This document shows, in pieces, positions 1 through 12,000 of a stretch of DNA of 64,000 bases. The first letter of the stretch is position 1, and every line of letters begins with the position of its first letter. The stretch is from Scolanthus callimorphus (lineage: Eukaryota > Cnidaria > Anthozoa > Actiniaria > Edwardsiidae): assembly GCA_033964015.1 (NCBI GenBank), contig CM066923.1, positions 10,680,887 through 10,744,886 on the forward strand. Reading direction: 5' to 3'. A program made the translations under genes and the position numbers. Below the pieces are notes generated by a model that saw nothing but the letters and a program-made list of their open reading frames with translations, searched no databases and was not told the DNA's origin.

Positions 1-148
1 TCCAAGATAGGTGAATGAGTCTACCTCTTTTAGGTGTTCTTCCTCGACTTTGATGGGTGTCTCATTTGTGGTGTTCATCCTCAATATCTTGGTTTTACTT
101 TTGTTTATCCTTAGACCAAGTCTGGCTGATACTTCCGCCAGCTTCAGA
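1..148 (-). mobile_element. Non-LTR retrotransposon reverse transcriptase fragment
   Basis: Read on the minus strand, the first 148 bases give one open frame with a classic LINE reverse transcriptase stretch: a GLRINKSKTKILRMN block followed by EVDSFTYLG at the window edge. These match the conserved region after the YxDD active site in many animal non-LTR elements. The frame continues off the left edge, so more of the element may lie outside. The TTAA element at 162-794 lies just upstream of it on this strand. The clade was not assigned. Confidence 0.82.
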
Positions 149-161
149 ACCGGCCCTTTAA

Positions 162-794
162 AGCGGGACTGTCACGGTACGCGCATGTGCGAATTTTGAT
201 CACTTTGGTCCGGGCCGGAACGATGGCTGTGAGAGGGAGGAATTACGCTGGTAGAATCCGTTCAAATCTTGTTGTTTCGGGGTCCATCTACCGTTAATTC
301 TTAACGGGTATTCTCTCCTGAGATCTCCTTAGTATCGTGACCAAATTTTGGAGTCGATGCAATATTGTTTGTCGTTTTAAATTGAATGAGACTCGAGCGT
401 CATTTTCACTGATGGCTGCCCAACAAGAAAGGCCTAATCGAGGTCGTCCTTACGCCAAAATGGCTTGGGAACACAATAAAAGCAGGATCTGAATATCGAA
501 AAGGGTCCACGAGACATGGAAATTGTTCAAGGGCTACGGTATCTTCACCTCAGACAACGATTTTGCAGCTCATTTGCCTAAAAACCCCTAAAAACTTACC
601 ATAATGTCGCCTCCTGACGAATGAACTCCAAATTATGTTTTCCCTGAGGCGACGTCGCGCGGGGCGTGGGTACTTTCCCGCGAAAACGAAGTGTCCCGTG
701 ATTGGTTAATTTAAACAGGGAATCCCCGTTTTGAATGATAGTTATGGGATCGGCGGTCTTTGCTCGAGCATGCGCGTACCGTGACAGTCCCGCT
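162..794. mobile_element. TTAA-flanked MITE, copy 1 (633 bp)
   Basis: A non-autonomous DNA transposon with a perfect 26-bp terminal inverted repeat starting AGCGGGACTGTCACGG, flanked on both sides by TTAA (158-161 and 795-798). A near-identical copy sits at 48421-49051. A TTAA target duplication is typical of piggyBac and Kolobok elements; which of the two is not decided. An internal short reading frame (MAAQQERPNRGRPYAK) is broken here by a stop after codons for NKSR, whereas the other copy reads through. Confidence 0.88.
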
Positions 795-798
795 TTAA

Positions 799-1373
799 CT
801 CGGGTCAGAACTACGTCATCAGTATGGCATTTTTACTTTGAGCCCGCAGGCGTCTTGCGGTCGTCCTTTGAACCGGCGAGCGCTAGTAGCGACTGCTTAC
901 GCAGGCTAGCACAAACACTATAATGCACTCGGCGAGTGAGAAAAAATTAACAATGTAACTACCCAAAGGAATTCATCATCATCATTTTGTCCAAACTCGT
1001 TCCCAGCATCTTTACATTTATCACTTGTTTTGTAAGTGAATGGCAAGGCGCTGGGAACGAGGTTGGATTTTGTAACTAAGCCGATTTTTCACTAATGAAT
1101 TAAGCGGAGATGTAATTAAGAGCTTCGTTTGTGTGAATTCGTTTTCTTTCTTTCTTTGTTCATTTATAGCTCTAAAATAAGCTTGTTTTGAGATGAGAAA
1201 CAATAAAAAAGGTTTATTGTTGGTATTTTTAGGGGTCATTTTGTTTTATAAGGTATTTTTTAGGGGTTGGATTTTTTATGTCCTGGTATTTTTTAGGGTA
1301 TATTTTGCGATGTCCCAACGAGCACCCCTATCACTCTTACATGGGAGACCCCCCTCCTGTGCAAAAAATCAAG
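799..1373. other. Intergenic, no gene seen
   Basis: No coding exon or RNA gene was recognised. From about 1200 to 1315 the sequence is T-rich with several imperfect copies of a TATTTTTTAGGGG-like unit. This is simple-sequence-like and does not code convincingly. Confidence 0.5.
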
Positions 1374-1712
1374 TCAGGGCAAACCAAATAGAAGACGAAA
1401 GGCATTTTGCCCTATACTGTGATCAGTATAAATATATGAGGAGAAAATTCTTTGAATTAAAAGTAGCAAGTGCCACCAACGCATAAGTGGCTGGCCAGAG
1501 GATAGACAACTTGCTTTAATTTTAAACCCAAATTCCAAGTTCGCTAAATATTCAGCGTGTTTCGTTTATGACTGCTTCAAAAATAGACAATCAGAAAACT
1601 GATCACAGTATGGACCTTCTGATAGCCCAGTGCTCAAAAGCCACATATTACTTCGATACCAATGTAAATATTACTTTTGCAAGGTACCAATAAACAATGT
1701 CTGTCTGTCTGT
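1374..1712 (+). mobile_element. 3' end of a LINE (ORF2 C-terminus plus 3' UTR)
   Basis: The plus strand encodes IEDERHFALYCDQYKYMRRKFF, the Cys/His-containing C-terminal segment found after the reverse transcriptase in L2/CR1-like LINEs. After a frame change, a second block (DRQLALILNPNSKFAKY ... FVYDCFKNRQSEN, stop near 1603) fits the extreme C-terminus. The 3' region ends in AATAAACAATG followed by (TCTG)n, the usual short-repeat tail of such elements. The copy is 5'-truncated and decayed. Confidence 0.75.
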
Positions 1713-2565
1713 TGGGAAAGGATGGACCTGAGTGAGAAACAGTCAAAGACAAATTTGGCAGCTATTTACTTTTTAGTGATAAAATGGATTTTCATTATGT
1801 TGCATCAGGCCATTGTGTGTTTTATACTATGCTCTCGAGAAAGTCAACACGAAGGTTTAACATATTTTTCACAGTGTATAAAGTGAGAAGATTTCTTGTG
1901 TATCCTGTCTTCAATACCCCCCCCCCCCCCCTCCAAAAAAAGCCTGTAAGCGTGGAGTTCGACGTTACAACATTGAAATCATTCGGGCCATGCTTCATGC
2001 ACCACGAAGAAGAATATTTTTGTCACTTTATCCTTTGCGAAAAAGAAAAAAACTTACAGGCTTTTTAACAGGCCTCTCTCCGAGGTTTCTGATATGCGCT
2101 TTTCAAATTTTAGGGCGCGCTTTGCGCGCAACAAAGAAAATGAGATACTAGCCTCTCTTTCTGTAAAAAATGTCATCGTTAATCATACTATGATTAACGA
2201 TATGACTAGCGGTTTCTATTGAAAGTAAAGTGCTGCGATAAATGTAAAGGAGATAGGACTCAATCCGGTAAACTGTTCAGGGAGATGGTCTCTTCCATGT
2301 TTAACGCGTTCTTCAAATGCATTTCATCCCCTTCGAATAAAACACGATCGATGGTCTCTGTTGAAAGACTTCTAAAAGCACATTGCCTTCCAGCTAGAAA
2401 TATCGCTTAACGACTATCGCCTTGATGAATACTTCCACGAACAAATAAAGTAGCATCTGAATGATAAACTTTCAAACTTACCTTCACGAAGCAAAGGAAC
2501 TTTCTAAAACAACGAAGAGACTTTCGCAAAAGAACGAAGGGACTTTCCGATAACCGCTGATTAGT
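1713..2565. other. Intergenic, no gene seen
   Basis: No gene was recognised. It contains a C-run near 1916-1931 and a small inverted repeat around ATCGTTAATC at about 2175-2200. The open frames are short and match no family I know. Confidence 0.4.
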
Positions 2566-2952
2566 AAGGACGATACTGCAGGCGTCGGCATGCGCATTCA
2601 TCATTTAACCATTATCCTGCGAGATTGCGCAGAATATCGTCTGATACTTAGCCGACGAGGGACGAAGTCCCGAGTTGGCTAAAATCAGACGATATTCTGC
2701 AAAATCGAGCAGGATAATGGTTTTATTATTCAGCATATCGATAGCACAAAACCCCCCCGAAAAACATGACTTTGTGTATTATTTACGAACTCAAAACATC
2801 ATATTTCCCTCAGAGACGGATATCGCAGGATAGCTGTCATGTACAGAAGACAGCTATTGGCGTTCCAATGACCATATTTGGGCAGTGCATCGATGTGCTG
2901 AATAATAATTGCCGATAGCCGCTGATTACGTAAGGACGATACTGCAGGTGCC
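2566..2952. repeat. Palindromic MITE core with duplicated flanks
   Basis: A strong palindrome at 2607-2722 has arms of roughly 45 bp beginning AACCATTATCCTGC and ending with its complement. On either side lies a direct repeat of about 35 bp containing CGCTGATTA...GTAAGGACGATACTGCAGG (about 2566-2600 and 2917-2952). The layout suggests a fold-back insertion into, or capture of, an older repeat. No clean target duplication was identified. Confidence 0.55.
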
Positions 2953-3432
2953 AAAAATCATCCATCGCTAGCCCACGAAATCAACTTTGCCTTCAGTAAT
3001 ATCGTGCGCCACAGAGATCCCACCGTTCGAAATAGTATGCTGCTCGCTTCGCTCGCAGCAATTAACAATGACATTTTTTACAGAAAGAGAGGATTCATAG
3101 TCACATCGTATCCCTCTGCACATCCCTGCAACTGCTCTCTGAATTCCATGAAGAGTATACCACGTGGAGATAATCTCACCTGCCAAAGACTTGATGTTAT
3201 CGAAGGCTTATCCATCATCGATGTAGCTTGCTCGCAGGCGTTGGAAAGTAGTTTTAGGTCGAGAAACGCGGCTGTTCCCCCGTGTAAGAACCTGGAACAA
3301 CTCACAAGCTGCGTCACAATAGCTTCCTTTGTTTAGTAGAACGAATCATGATGAAAGGATAGCTGAATACAAAGGTGTCCTCTGGGAATGGTTTTTACAC
3401 CGCGGATTACCCAGAAACGCGAGTTTGCTTTC

Positions 3433-3521
3433 GCTTGGCCGCCATCTTGGATTTGTACAAAATGTGACAAATCGGGGGGAGGGGGGCTTTTGTCACAAAT
3501 CCAAGATGGCGGCCAAGCGAA
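3433..3521. repeat. Short inverted repeat
   Basis: About 27 bp reading TCGCTTGGCCGCCATCTTGG at the left is repeated in inverse at the right around a G-rich loop. It resembles the core of a small hairpin MITE. Nothing coding was seen. Confidence 0.6.
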
Positions 3522-4521
3522 TCAAAACTACTCTCCAACGCCTAACGAGGGGCCGCAGGCCCTACATTTTTCGTAAACAGACACAATAGACTTGGCCGTG
3601 CGGCGGCCACATTCTCGAGATGCCACTTTCGGCAATAAAAACAGGGATTAATTTTTGAGCTCTCCAAAATGCCAATCAAAAGAGATGTGTTGAGGTTCGA
3701 GTGTCAATTATAATTAGGTTCGAATGTCAATTTATCTTGGAAGTGCGCTTCTGTGAACGTCAAATAATGCTTTTTTTAAAGGATACTAGCACTTTCCTGG
3801 ATCTAACATAGTGTTAACTACCCGCACATCATGGCTCATACATAGCACTAGTTTTGTGAATCAAATTCGGCTCCATTAGCGGTCACTCACAATTTCAATC
3901 CAGCTTGCGCTCTTAACCTTGCAAATTCATCCCCAGTAGACAGAGGGCTCAGGAACTTTCTCGAACTTTCCTCATTTCCCCTGAAATATCGCTTAATTCA
4001 GGTGTACTGTTGTCGCTTAAAACGTTCCTGTAGGTTTTCCTAGGCAGCATTCATTGTAATGATATCTTGTTGTTATCTTGTGCAGCGGGGCAGGATGCCG
4101 ACATTCTCGCCCTGCTGCTTGCCCCTAGTACAAAATGCTGGTAGGCTTGCTTGGTGGTTTCTGCTTATACCATTGGTGCATGCCGGACAATCTATTTCGA
4201 GCTTATTGCTCGCTTTCTATTTAATTTTCCGAGCCTAGTCTTCTCTTCAGCGTTGTTGTTTTAAGGATATTCAGTATATGCGGTGTATATTTCGGAATAA
4301 GACTTTAAGTATGTACTAAATTTAGCTGTTATCAGTTAATTAACTGTCACCGGAACCCACAGAAAGTGCATCTGAAGAGATGTAAACTGCCAGCGGTATC
4401 ATTTGTTCTTTAATCTTATCTGTCAATAAAAGCCCAGCATGACTCTGATAACCAATTAGTATTGGAACCAAAAATATCAGGCCTGCGGATCCTCGTCTGC
4501 GAGCAGGCTATCATCGATGAC
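3522..4521. other. Intergenic, no gene seen
   Basis: No convincing exon, RNA gene or element ends were seen. A short direct repeat (TTCGAGTGTCAATT / TTCGAATGTCAATT) occurs at about 3699-3734. Confidence 0.4.
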
Positions 4522-4780
4522 CAATCAATCAATCTTTATTTCACTTTACTCATTAGATGTACAAGTTTTTTGCTATACACATAACTATATTTGGTAAAGT
4601 GACTGAGATCCATTGGAAGCAGAGCTTGTCGATTTATGATGAGGTTTACAACGGGCTCGAAATTGAAAAAATCACCTTCATTCATATCCAATTTCGGTAA
4701 CAGTAACAAGAGTAAAATACGAAAAAAAAATGTGTATATATCTGTACACGAAAGTAACAACAACAAAAGAAGAAAAGAGA
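4522..4780 (-). mobile_element. Probable LINE 3' tail
   Basis: Read on the minus strand, this stretch ends AGTGAAATAAAGATTGATTG with a tetranucleotide-like tail. That is a common 3' end of animal non-LTR elements. No reverse transcriptase sequence remains, so the call rests on the tail alone. It abuts the TA-flanked element at 4783. Confidence 0.4.
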
Positions 4781-4782
4781 TA

Positions 4783-5647
4783 TAGTGGTTTCAATAAAAA
4801 GCCTCAAGCTGTCGGCGCCAAGCCTTGAGAGTCATTTGTTGTCCACGTGCTAATCAAAATTCAATTCGATTTACGCGCGTGTTGGGAACAGCGCGATTTT
4901 TAATAGATAGTGCACTTCAAATCTCAAATTGGAGGGCGCAAGAACTTTATTCTTAAACGTGAACGACAGTACTGCGTACAATATTAAGCTGTCCATTTTA
5001 CTTTTCACGCTTTTCCTTTTTCAAGAAGGAAATCAAATACTGACGGGGTATTTTGTGAGATGATTGCATGAGACCAGAACTACTGAAACTCCGCTGGAAT
5101 ATTCTGTAGAACAAATATCTACAGAAAGAAATATTTCTATTCTGTCCGTTTTTGCTAGTCATCCTACACCTTCGAAGGTATAATGAAAGTAAATTATCGG
5201 AACGCTCGCGTAAAAATTCAAAAGACGCGCTTATTAATAATTAGTAGTAATACATCTGATACATCTTCAGAAAGCTTTCTAGGCGCCCGAAATAAAATTT
5301 CAATTGAGCACTCGATTGGAACGAAGTACAACACAAAATGCTAATTGTATCATCCAAACAATTTTGAGGGAAATTAGATTTTGGGTTGTGACCGTGAAAT
5401 GTCAAATTTTGTTGAGCTTTGGCCGAAATTTTTATCAGATTAAGCATTCACTTTTTTAGATGCCAGTGCAATTCTCTCACTCGAATTCGGAAACACGCTA
5501 AGTCTAAGGTCGACTTCGCTCATCGCGCGCGGCATTTTGGACTGATGGAGAATATTTGTTATTCAAAGCACGAATGACCCACAATGCTTGGCGCCGACAG
5601 CTTGTAGGCTTTAGTCTTTGGGGTGACAGACTTTATTGAAACCACTA
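4783..5647. mobile_element. TA-flanked inverted-repeat element, copy A (865 bp)
   Basis: The ends read TAGTGGTTTCAATAAA and its complement, next to TA at 4781-4782 and 5648-5649. Just inside both ends is a shared CAAGCTGTCGGCGCCAAGC-like block. A second copy lies at 16092-16982 in the opposite orientation; several inner stretches match when one copy is reverse-complemented. It has no transposase, so it is non-autonomous. A TA target suggests the Tc1/mariner (IS630) group, by inference only. Confidence 0.8.
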
Positions 5648-5649
5648 TA

Positions 5650-6055
5650 TATCAATTAATATAAACTTGTATACGAAAAACTGAATATAGCATGCTGTGG
5701 TCTCAGCACAAGATGTGGAAATAAAGCAAATTTAGGATACGATATTGTGCACGTGTGATGTCACACTTTAGGAACGTCAAGTAAACTTTAGGCCTGCCCT
5801 CTCAGAAAGTAAAGTGGGCACAACAGACAGTTTTACATTGCCGTCGGTTCGGAAAGTTGTTAGGGAAGTGGTAAAACATCTGCACTCGAATGGCGGACCC
5901 GGACCATCCGTCACAGATTATCGGCTAAAATTTTGATGAGTACATTTCCCAGAAGCCTTTTAGGTCCGTGTCGAGATTGCGTGACTTGGCGTGACTAAAA
6001 TCACGTGGAAATCACCGGTTGCGTGGAAAAGAGTGCGCAACAGTTCTTATTCCAA
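5650..6055 (+). promoter_or_regulatory. Upstream region of the MFSD1-like gene
   Basis: This non-coding stretch should hold the promoter and 5' UTR because exon 1 begins at 6056. No TATA box was identified. The region just upstream contains a small inverted repeat around ATCACGTGGAAATCACC (E-box-like CACGTG at about 6002). An in-frame ATG at 6005 could extend the protein by 17 residues. The 6056 ATG has a better context (A at -3, G at +4) and gives an N-terminus like the family. Confidence 0.35.
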
Positions 6056-9000
6056 ATGGCGGCCGAACCTTCAGAAAAGTCTCCGTTGATCAACACAATT
6101 TCGTCTTCTAGAGACGCTCCTAAGCTCGAGGGATGCGGTGGATCTATAATTTGCGACCCGAGAAGGGGACTTCACAGATATGTTGTCCTTATATTATATG
6201 TTTTCTAAGTTTCGGTAAGTTGTGATTTGACCACCGACGCGCTCTAGCACTAGCTCTAGTTCGGCTTCCTGACAAGTCACGAATGATAGTATTGGACGAA
6301 GGGTACTGTAGTTTTAAAGAAACGAGAAGAAAGCTCTTCACTACAATTCTTGGGCAATATGGGTTTCCATATACAGTTTTTACAGTGTTTTACGTCACTG
6401 TATGAAACTAAACAACCTCTCCATAGACTGACTGTTTCGTGTTGTTTCTCTTGATCAGAAAATGGCCAGGCATTGTTTTCAAAAGTAATGCACTTGCCAC
6501 GGTCTCAATAATTATATTTCCTCTTTGAGAACAAAAGTCTAGAATGAATTATTGTCTTAAAGTTATATAATTTTTTATAATTATAGCTGCGATATAAAAA
6601 TGCTTGCTTTGATTTGCTAAAAGATATCCAATGCTCTCTGTCACAGATAAACAGGGCTTCTGATAATTTGTGGAAAAAAATAATGACAATTTGCGGGATT
6701 TTCAATGCCAATTTCACAGTAAAATGATGGATTAGTGTTCTTCGTTCCCTGTTCTCTGCTCCAGTCCAACCTGTACAGCTCAGGGCAGCAAATTAAAAAA
6801 AAAGTCCAGTCGAAATTTTTTGACAAGAGATAGTTTCAACATTCTAGTTGCATTTTCTAAAATGTTAGTTGCAGAAATTGAACTTGTGCCAGCGAGTTAG
6901 ACAAGAAGTGAGTCACAAAGCTTCGACTGACTGACAAAGTTTATTCGCAAAAGAAAAAAACTTAATCACAAAAGCGACCCCCACGGGCGCAATTTGCAAT
7001 TTGTAATCCTCAATGATCCGAAAACAGTTCTGCTTCCAGGCTAAATTTAGGTTTCTTTTTCCAAGTAAACAAACTCGATTTTCCCCCTTTCTGGGCACAC
7101 TATAAATGAAACTACCAACAACTGTTTTTCTTGCATCCTTTTCATAGGTGGATACTATTGCTATGACAATCCTGCTGCCCTAGAGAAGAAAATTGAACAT
7201 GTAAGTAATAACATCCTGTATAGATGATGTCAATCTTTCCCTCAATACGCTTCTGAAAATTAATACAGAGGGCAGCTGTTGCTATTTTCCTGAGAATCAG
7301 AAATTTTTTTATGTATACAGTATTTTATGCTTACCATATTATTTACCTGTATATAAGACATTTTTTCACTCCAAAATGACCTTGAAAATCGGGATTTGCA
7401 TAACAACAAATACAAAAAATCCTCTAAAAATTGGCTGATTCATGGTACATGGATCTGTGAAGCTGTTGGAGACTGTTGTTGTTATTGCAATAATCTTGAA
7501 GTTCCCAGTCGTGAGTGCCATTTTAGATTTTGTTACCCGGCCCAGGGCAATTTGTTTCGCACGCCCAAAATTCCAAGATGGCGACTACGAACTCCAGGAT
7601 TTTTGCGATGAAAACAGCCTGCAAATGCCTGCTAGCATGTTACAATGCAAAGATAAGTATTAGCACAACTATTTAAATTTTGTGTGAAATCACGTATGTA
7701 GCAAGAGATTTATCTCTAAGCAAATTAATAAAATGAAGAAACCGTTTAGTCACCTGAGCCAAAATTCTAGTCACATTTGTGACTAATTTCAAGCCTACTA
7801 TTTAAGTTGCCTGAGCCAAAGTCTAGTCACATTCGTGACTAATTTCAAGCCCTGAACAACCTTATTGGCACTCTGTAAAGAATTAGACTTACGTAATCAA
7901 TAATGGAGTAATTTAAAGTGAAAGTGTAAGAGTGAATAGCATATTCTATTTTGCTCTGTTGTATTTTCTAGGATATGAACATAGAAACAAGTCAATATGT
8001 GCTTCTTTACTCACTGTACTCTTATCCCAATGTGATCCTGTGCTTCTTTGGGGGATTTCTGTTGGACAAAGTCTTTGGTGTCCGGTGAGTACTGTAGAAA
8101 GAGTGAAAAAGGATTCTTCTCAAATGATTCGATGATGGAGATATGACAGAGGCCTGACAAACTTGTTGGGAACTGAATTGAACTGTTCAATTTTTGGCTG
8201 TAGTGTCTACAGTCATGTATTAACATATATTTTCTGAAATCATCTGATCATAGGAATTTTCACTATAATCACAGTGATTGTAAAATATACATGTTTCTTA
8301 AATATTTTGCAGTATGCAGGCCTTTGTAAAATTAATGCTGCCTCCAATTGCATTATGTTCCAGGTCCCAACATTACCTTTTTTCTAAGGAAGCATTAGTG
8401 TTTATTAACCCTGCGAGCAGAGGCTGTACGCATTGCTGGTATGCCTCATTGTTGTTTAATGTTTTGCCCATGAGAAAAACTACAGTGCTACATACCAGCA
8501 ACGCAAACAGCATCAATAAGAGGTCAACGACTGACAGAAAGAAACCTCTGCTTCCAGGGTATTGGTGTTTATAAATGTAAATGTACATAAAATTCTTGTC
8601 ACCAAATGGCAAACTTTGGTCATCAAAATATAATTTTGGTCAAGATATTCAGCATTCTTTCCATTTCTGAGCCTTTCTGTCTCATTTCCATATTTCTTTC
8701 TCCTCTCCTTTTTCATTTTTCCTTTCTTGCTTTGACTTTTTGTACTGACACAATTTTTGATATGGGCAAATGAAAGCCTTTAAGGACGGTGCCTACAATT
8801 GCTACTGCGCATCCTGCTCGCGCATTCTATACGGATGTCTGTATTTGTAGCATTTTCTCTACCAGATTTCCATCTATGTTTCGATGGGGCAAGTGCTTAG
8901 CGCGCTAGACGGTTAGCAAGTACTCCAAGTTCGGAACTCACTCGGGGCCGTGGATTTTTTTTTTTCTTTTTTCTCCTTTTTCTTCTTTTTTCTTTGTTTT

Positions 9001-12000
9001 TATCTGTGAATTACCTTCAGTTAGAACTTTCTTTTGGGAAATATCCTACAAAAGTTTACATTTAGTAAAAATATCGGGATTTTTCTCTGAGTAAAAGTAG
9101 CCATCCGTTTGATACTAAAAGTCTAGATATCTTTACGCAAAAAATTACCACAAATTAATCAGAAAACTTAATGTAGATTTATACTTTAAGTTATATGGCG
9201 TACATGCAGTTTCACTTCAATAATGTTTGTACAAGACTCGCTTTGTAAATGACAAAAACGTCGTTGTTATCGTTTGAAAAAGAACCTGACTTCGTAACTT
9301 CGCCTTGCTAATTTCAATAATCTCGACCTGCTTGTTATTAATTGTGGAATCAAATATACTACATTTTGTCTAAAATTAATGTTTAAATGATTTTTAGTCA
9401 ATGTACCACGTAGTTACCTTGATTTTTCCACTTTTCCCCTCTTACTTAAACAGTCGCCATTTTGAATGTCAATTTCTACTCACAGGGGAGGGGTGCGCAG
9501 ATTTGTCACTTAACCATTCTACCTGCTGTTAAAATGCATGATAGTTCTAAAAATTGCGTGGCTACCCCTATATTTTTTTACATCAATCGAAAATATGAAA
9601 CATCCGCAGCGTATTTGCAATTTTTTAACGTGCGAAAAATATGCTGAGGCTATTTTTTAACGCATAAAGTAGCGGGTGTCAGGGTAGATTTTGGGCCTTC
9701 TGTAGAACATTTTAACCCCTAAATACCTTTAAAAGCCGAAATTTACATTTATTTGTTATGGAATCCAACAAATGTAATAACCGCTGCTGATTTTACGAGC
9801 GAAAGTAGAATTTAAATAAAACTATCGAGAAAAAATAATTTTTTTTCGTAATTTCTAAAAAACGCTTATTCTGCCTTTTTAGGGTGTTGGGGATGGGTTA
9901 TCTCGAAAACTTGCGTGGGTACCCTACCTTTTTTTACCGGAAATCGATAGCCTTTCGCGTTACCTTTCATTTCCACATAGTCATTAAGTGCGAAAAAAAT
10001 ACTTGTTTTTGTAGGCACCGTCCTTAATTGGTAAATATTGTCATGATTAGTGTAGCCCATGTGAGGTAGTTAGAATGGCATTCTGCAATTTTATTTCTGG
10101 TTGTGAAAGCCCAAAGTTGGTTGCAATGTTGGACTCGTGACCAGATTATACAGGAGGACAGATGGAGGGACTCTGTTGCTGAAGGCATGCAATTGTAACT
10201 TATATTTTTACATACATTTTGATTATGTTGTAATGGCATTATATTTTCCAGGTTAGGGACACTTATATTTAGTGGATTTGTCCTCGTAGGGCAAGTAAGT
10301 GTGAATACAAATTTTGCTAACAATAATAAGTCAGCAGCTATCACTTGCCCTAAAAAGGGGGCCTGAGGATGTAGCATTACTGTACCTCTCAGAGATGCCA
10401 ACTTTTTAACTTATTTTTCATTATTTTCATACATTTACTGTACTGGTATTTCTCCCATATTTTGATCCTGGGCTGTTCTCATACAGTTGTTGTATTTCCA
10501 CTAAAATCTCCCATTTTTTTTCTCCCTGGTTGGCATTGATCTCAGACCTCTCCCAAACATATCAAAAATGTTCAATGTATCCTTTCTTCCAAAACTAGAA
10601 TAATCATAGATCACTAAATTGCGGTCGAAGCGAGTGTATCATGACTGAAGACGAAAATGTACAGAGATTTCACGGGCAAGTCCAGAGCCTATAACTGGTG
10701 GAAATGCTGTTACAACTAGACCTGTTTTATTTCAATATAAAAACATCGATGGTTGGAATACCTGGAGTGACAGAGGGTAGCTTTTCAAGTTGAACAGGGA
10801 TTAATTGTAGCGAGTCCAAAAGGCCAACAGCCAAATAACTGGAAATTGTTATCGAGTTCCAAAGGCCCCCAACCGGGTAATATTCTGAAGTATTGAGATC
10901 CGAAGGCCATCTTGCCGAATAAAAACTGTGATATGAAGTTTGCTTTCTTCTATTTGTCGTATCTGCGTCGCGATCGACTGCAAAATTCTCTGTAAAACCC
11001 GGCGGGGTTCGTGTTTACAACGAAATGGAACACTGTTGGTTGAGCCTGCAATATTGCAGCAGTCGTTTCTTTTCGTGTGACATGTGCTAGTTATCATATC
11101 TCTCCCTGTCCGTATGAGATCGAGGCTAGTTTCATTACCATTCCACTTCCGTTCGTGAGATCGAGGCAGTTTCATTACCATTCCACCTCGGCCACTCTTG
11201 ACATGAATACAAGGCAAAATCACATAGTCAGTCCAAAATCTCTGAATCAAGCTGGCATCCAACCAAAGCCACGCGGGAGTACTGCGACCCTGATCAGATT
11301 AGTATGCGATCTTCGACCGCAATAAGTTCAGCTGCAGATTGTCACTATTGAGGGCTTTGATACACACTGACTAGAGTACAATATACATTTCACCCCAACC
11401 AAGAATTTCCAGATCCCTTCTGTGAGGGAGGTATGGATTTTCTTCTGGAACCACAGATCGTTAGAAAACATCAGATTTAATAAAAAGGTGTTTACAAAGT
11501 GGGGAGTGCCCTATTTGTCTCAGGGAAGAAATTCTGTTATGAAGCAGGCTGCATAAAGGTGTTTATTTTCTCAAACAGGTCTGTTGATTGTGCCCAACCC
11601 ATAACAATAGTGGTTTTATCTATTCTTGTTTAATCTTTCAGGTTGTGTTTGCTCTTGGGGCTTATATAGGCAGCTTCACTGTTATGCTTGTGGGGAGATT
11701 TATTTTTGGGTAAGTGACTGACTTAAACAAGCACAGTTTTCTGTTACATTCAGTTTATTCTTGGTTTTCACTTGTCACATGACAAAATTTATTTCTCTAA
11801 ATTAACTTCTAAACACTAGATGCCTAATAGAATTATTATAAAGAATATACAAAATTATGTTTCCTGGGTAAATTTTGGGCCTATTTGGTCACTTTCCGAG
11901 CGAGATATTAGCAAGTGAATGTGCGCCATTTTGTAACAGTAATTGTATGGAGCCGCCATGTTGGAGCCCCAGCAGAGGGGCTCCAAAACAACGTTATTTT

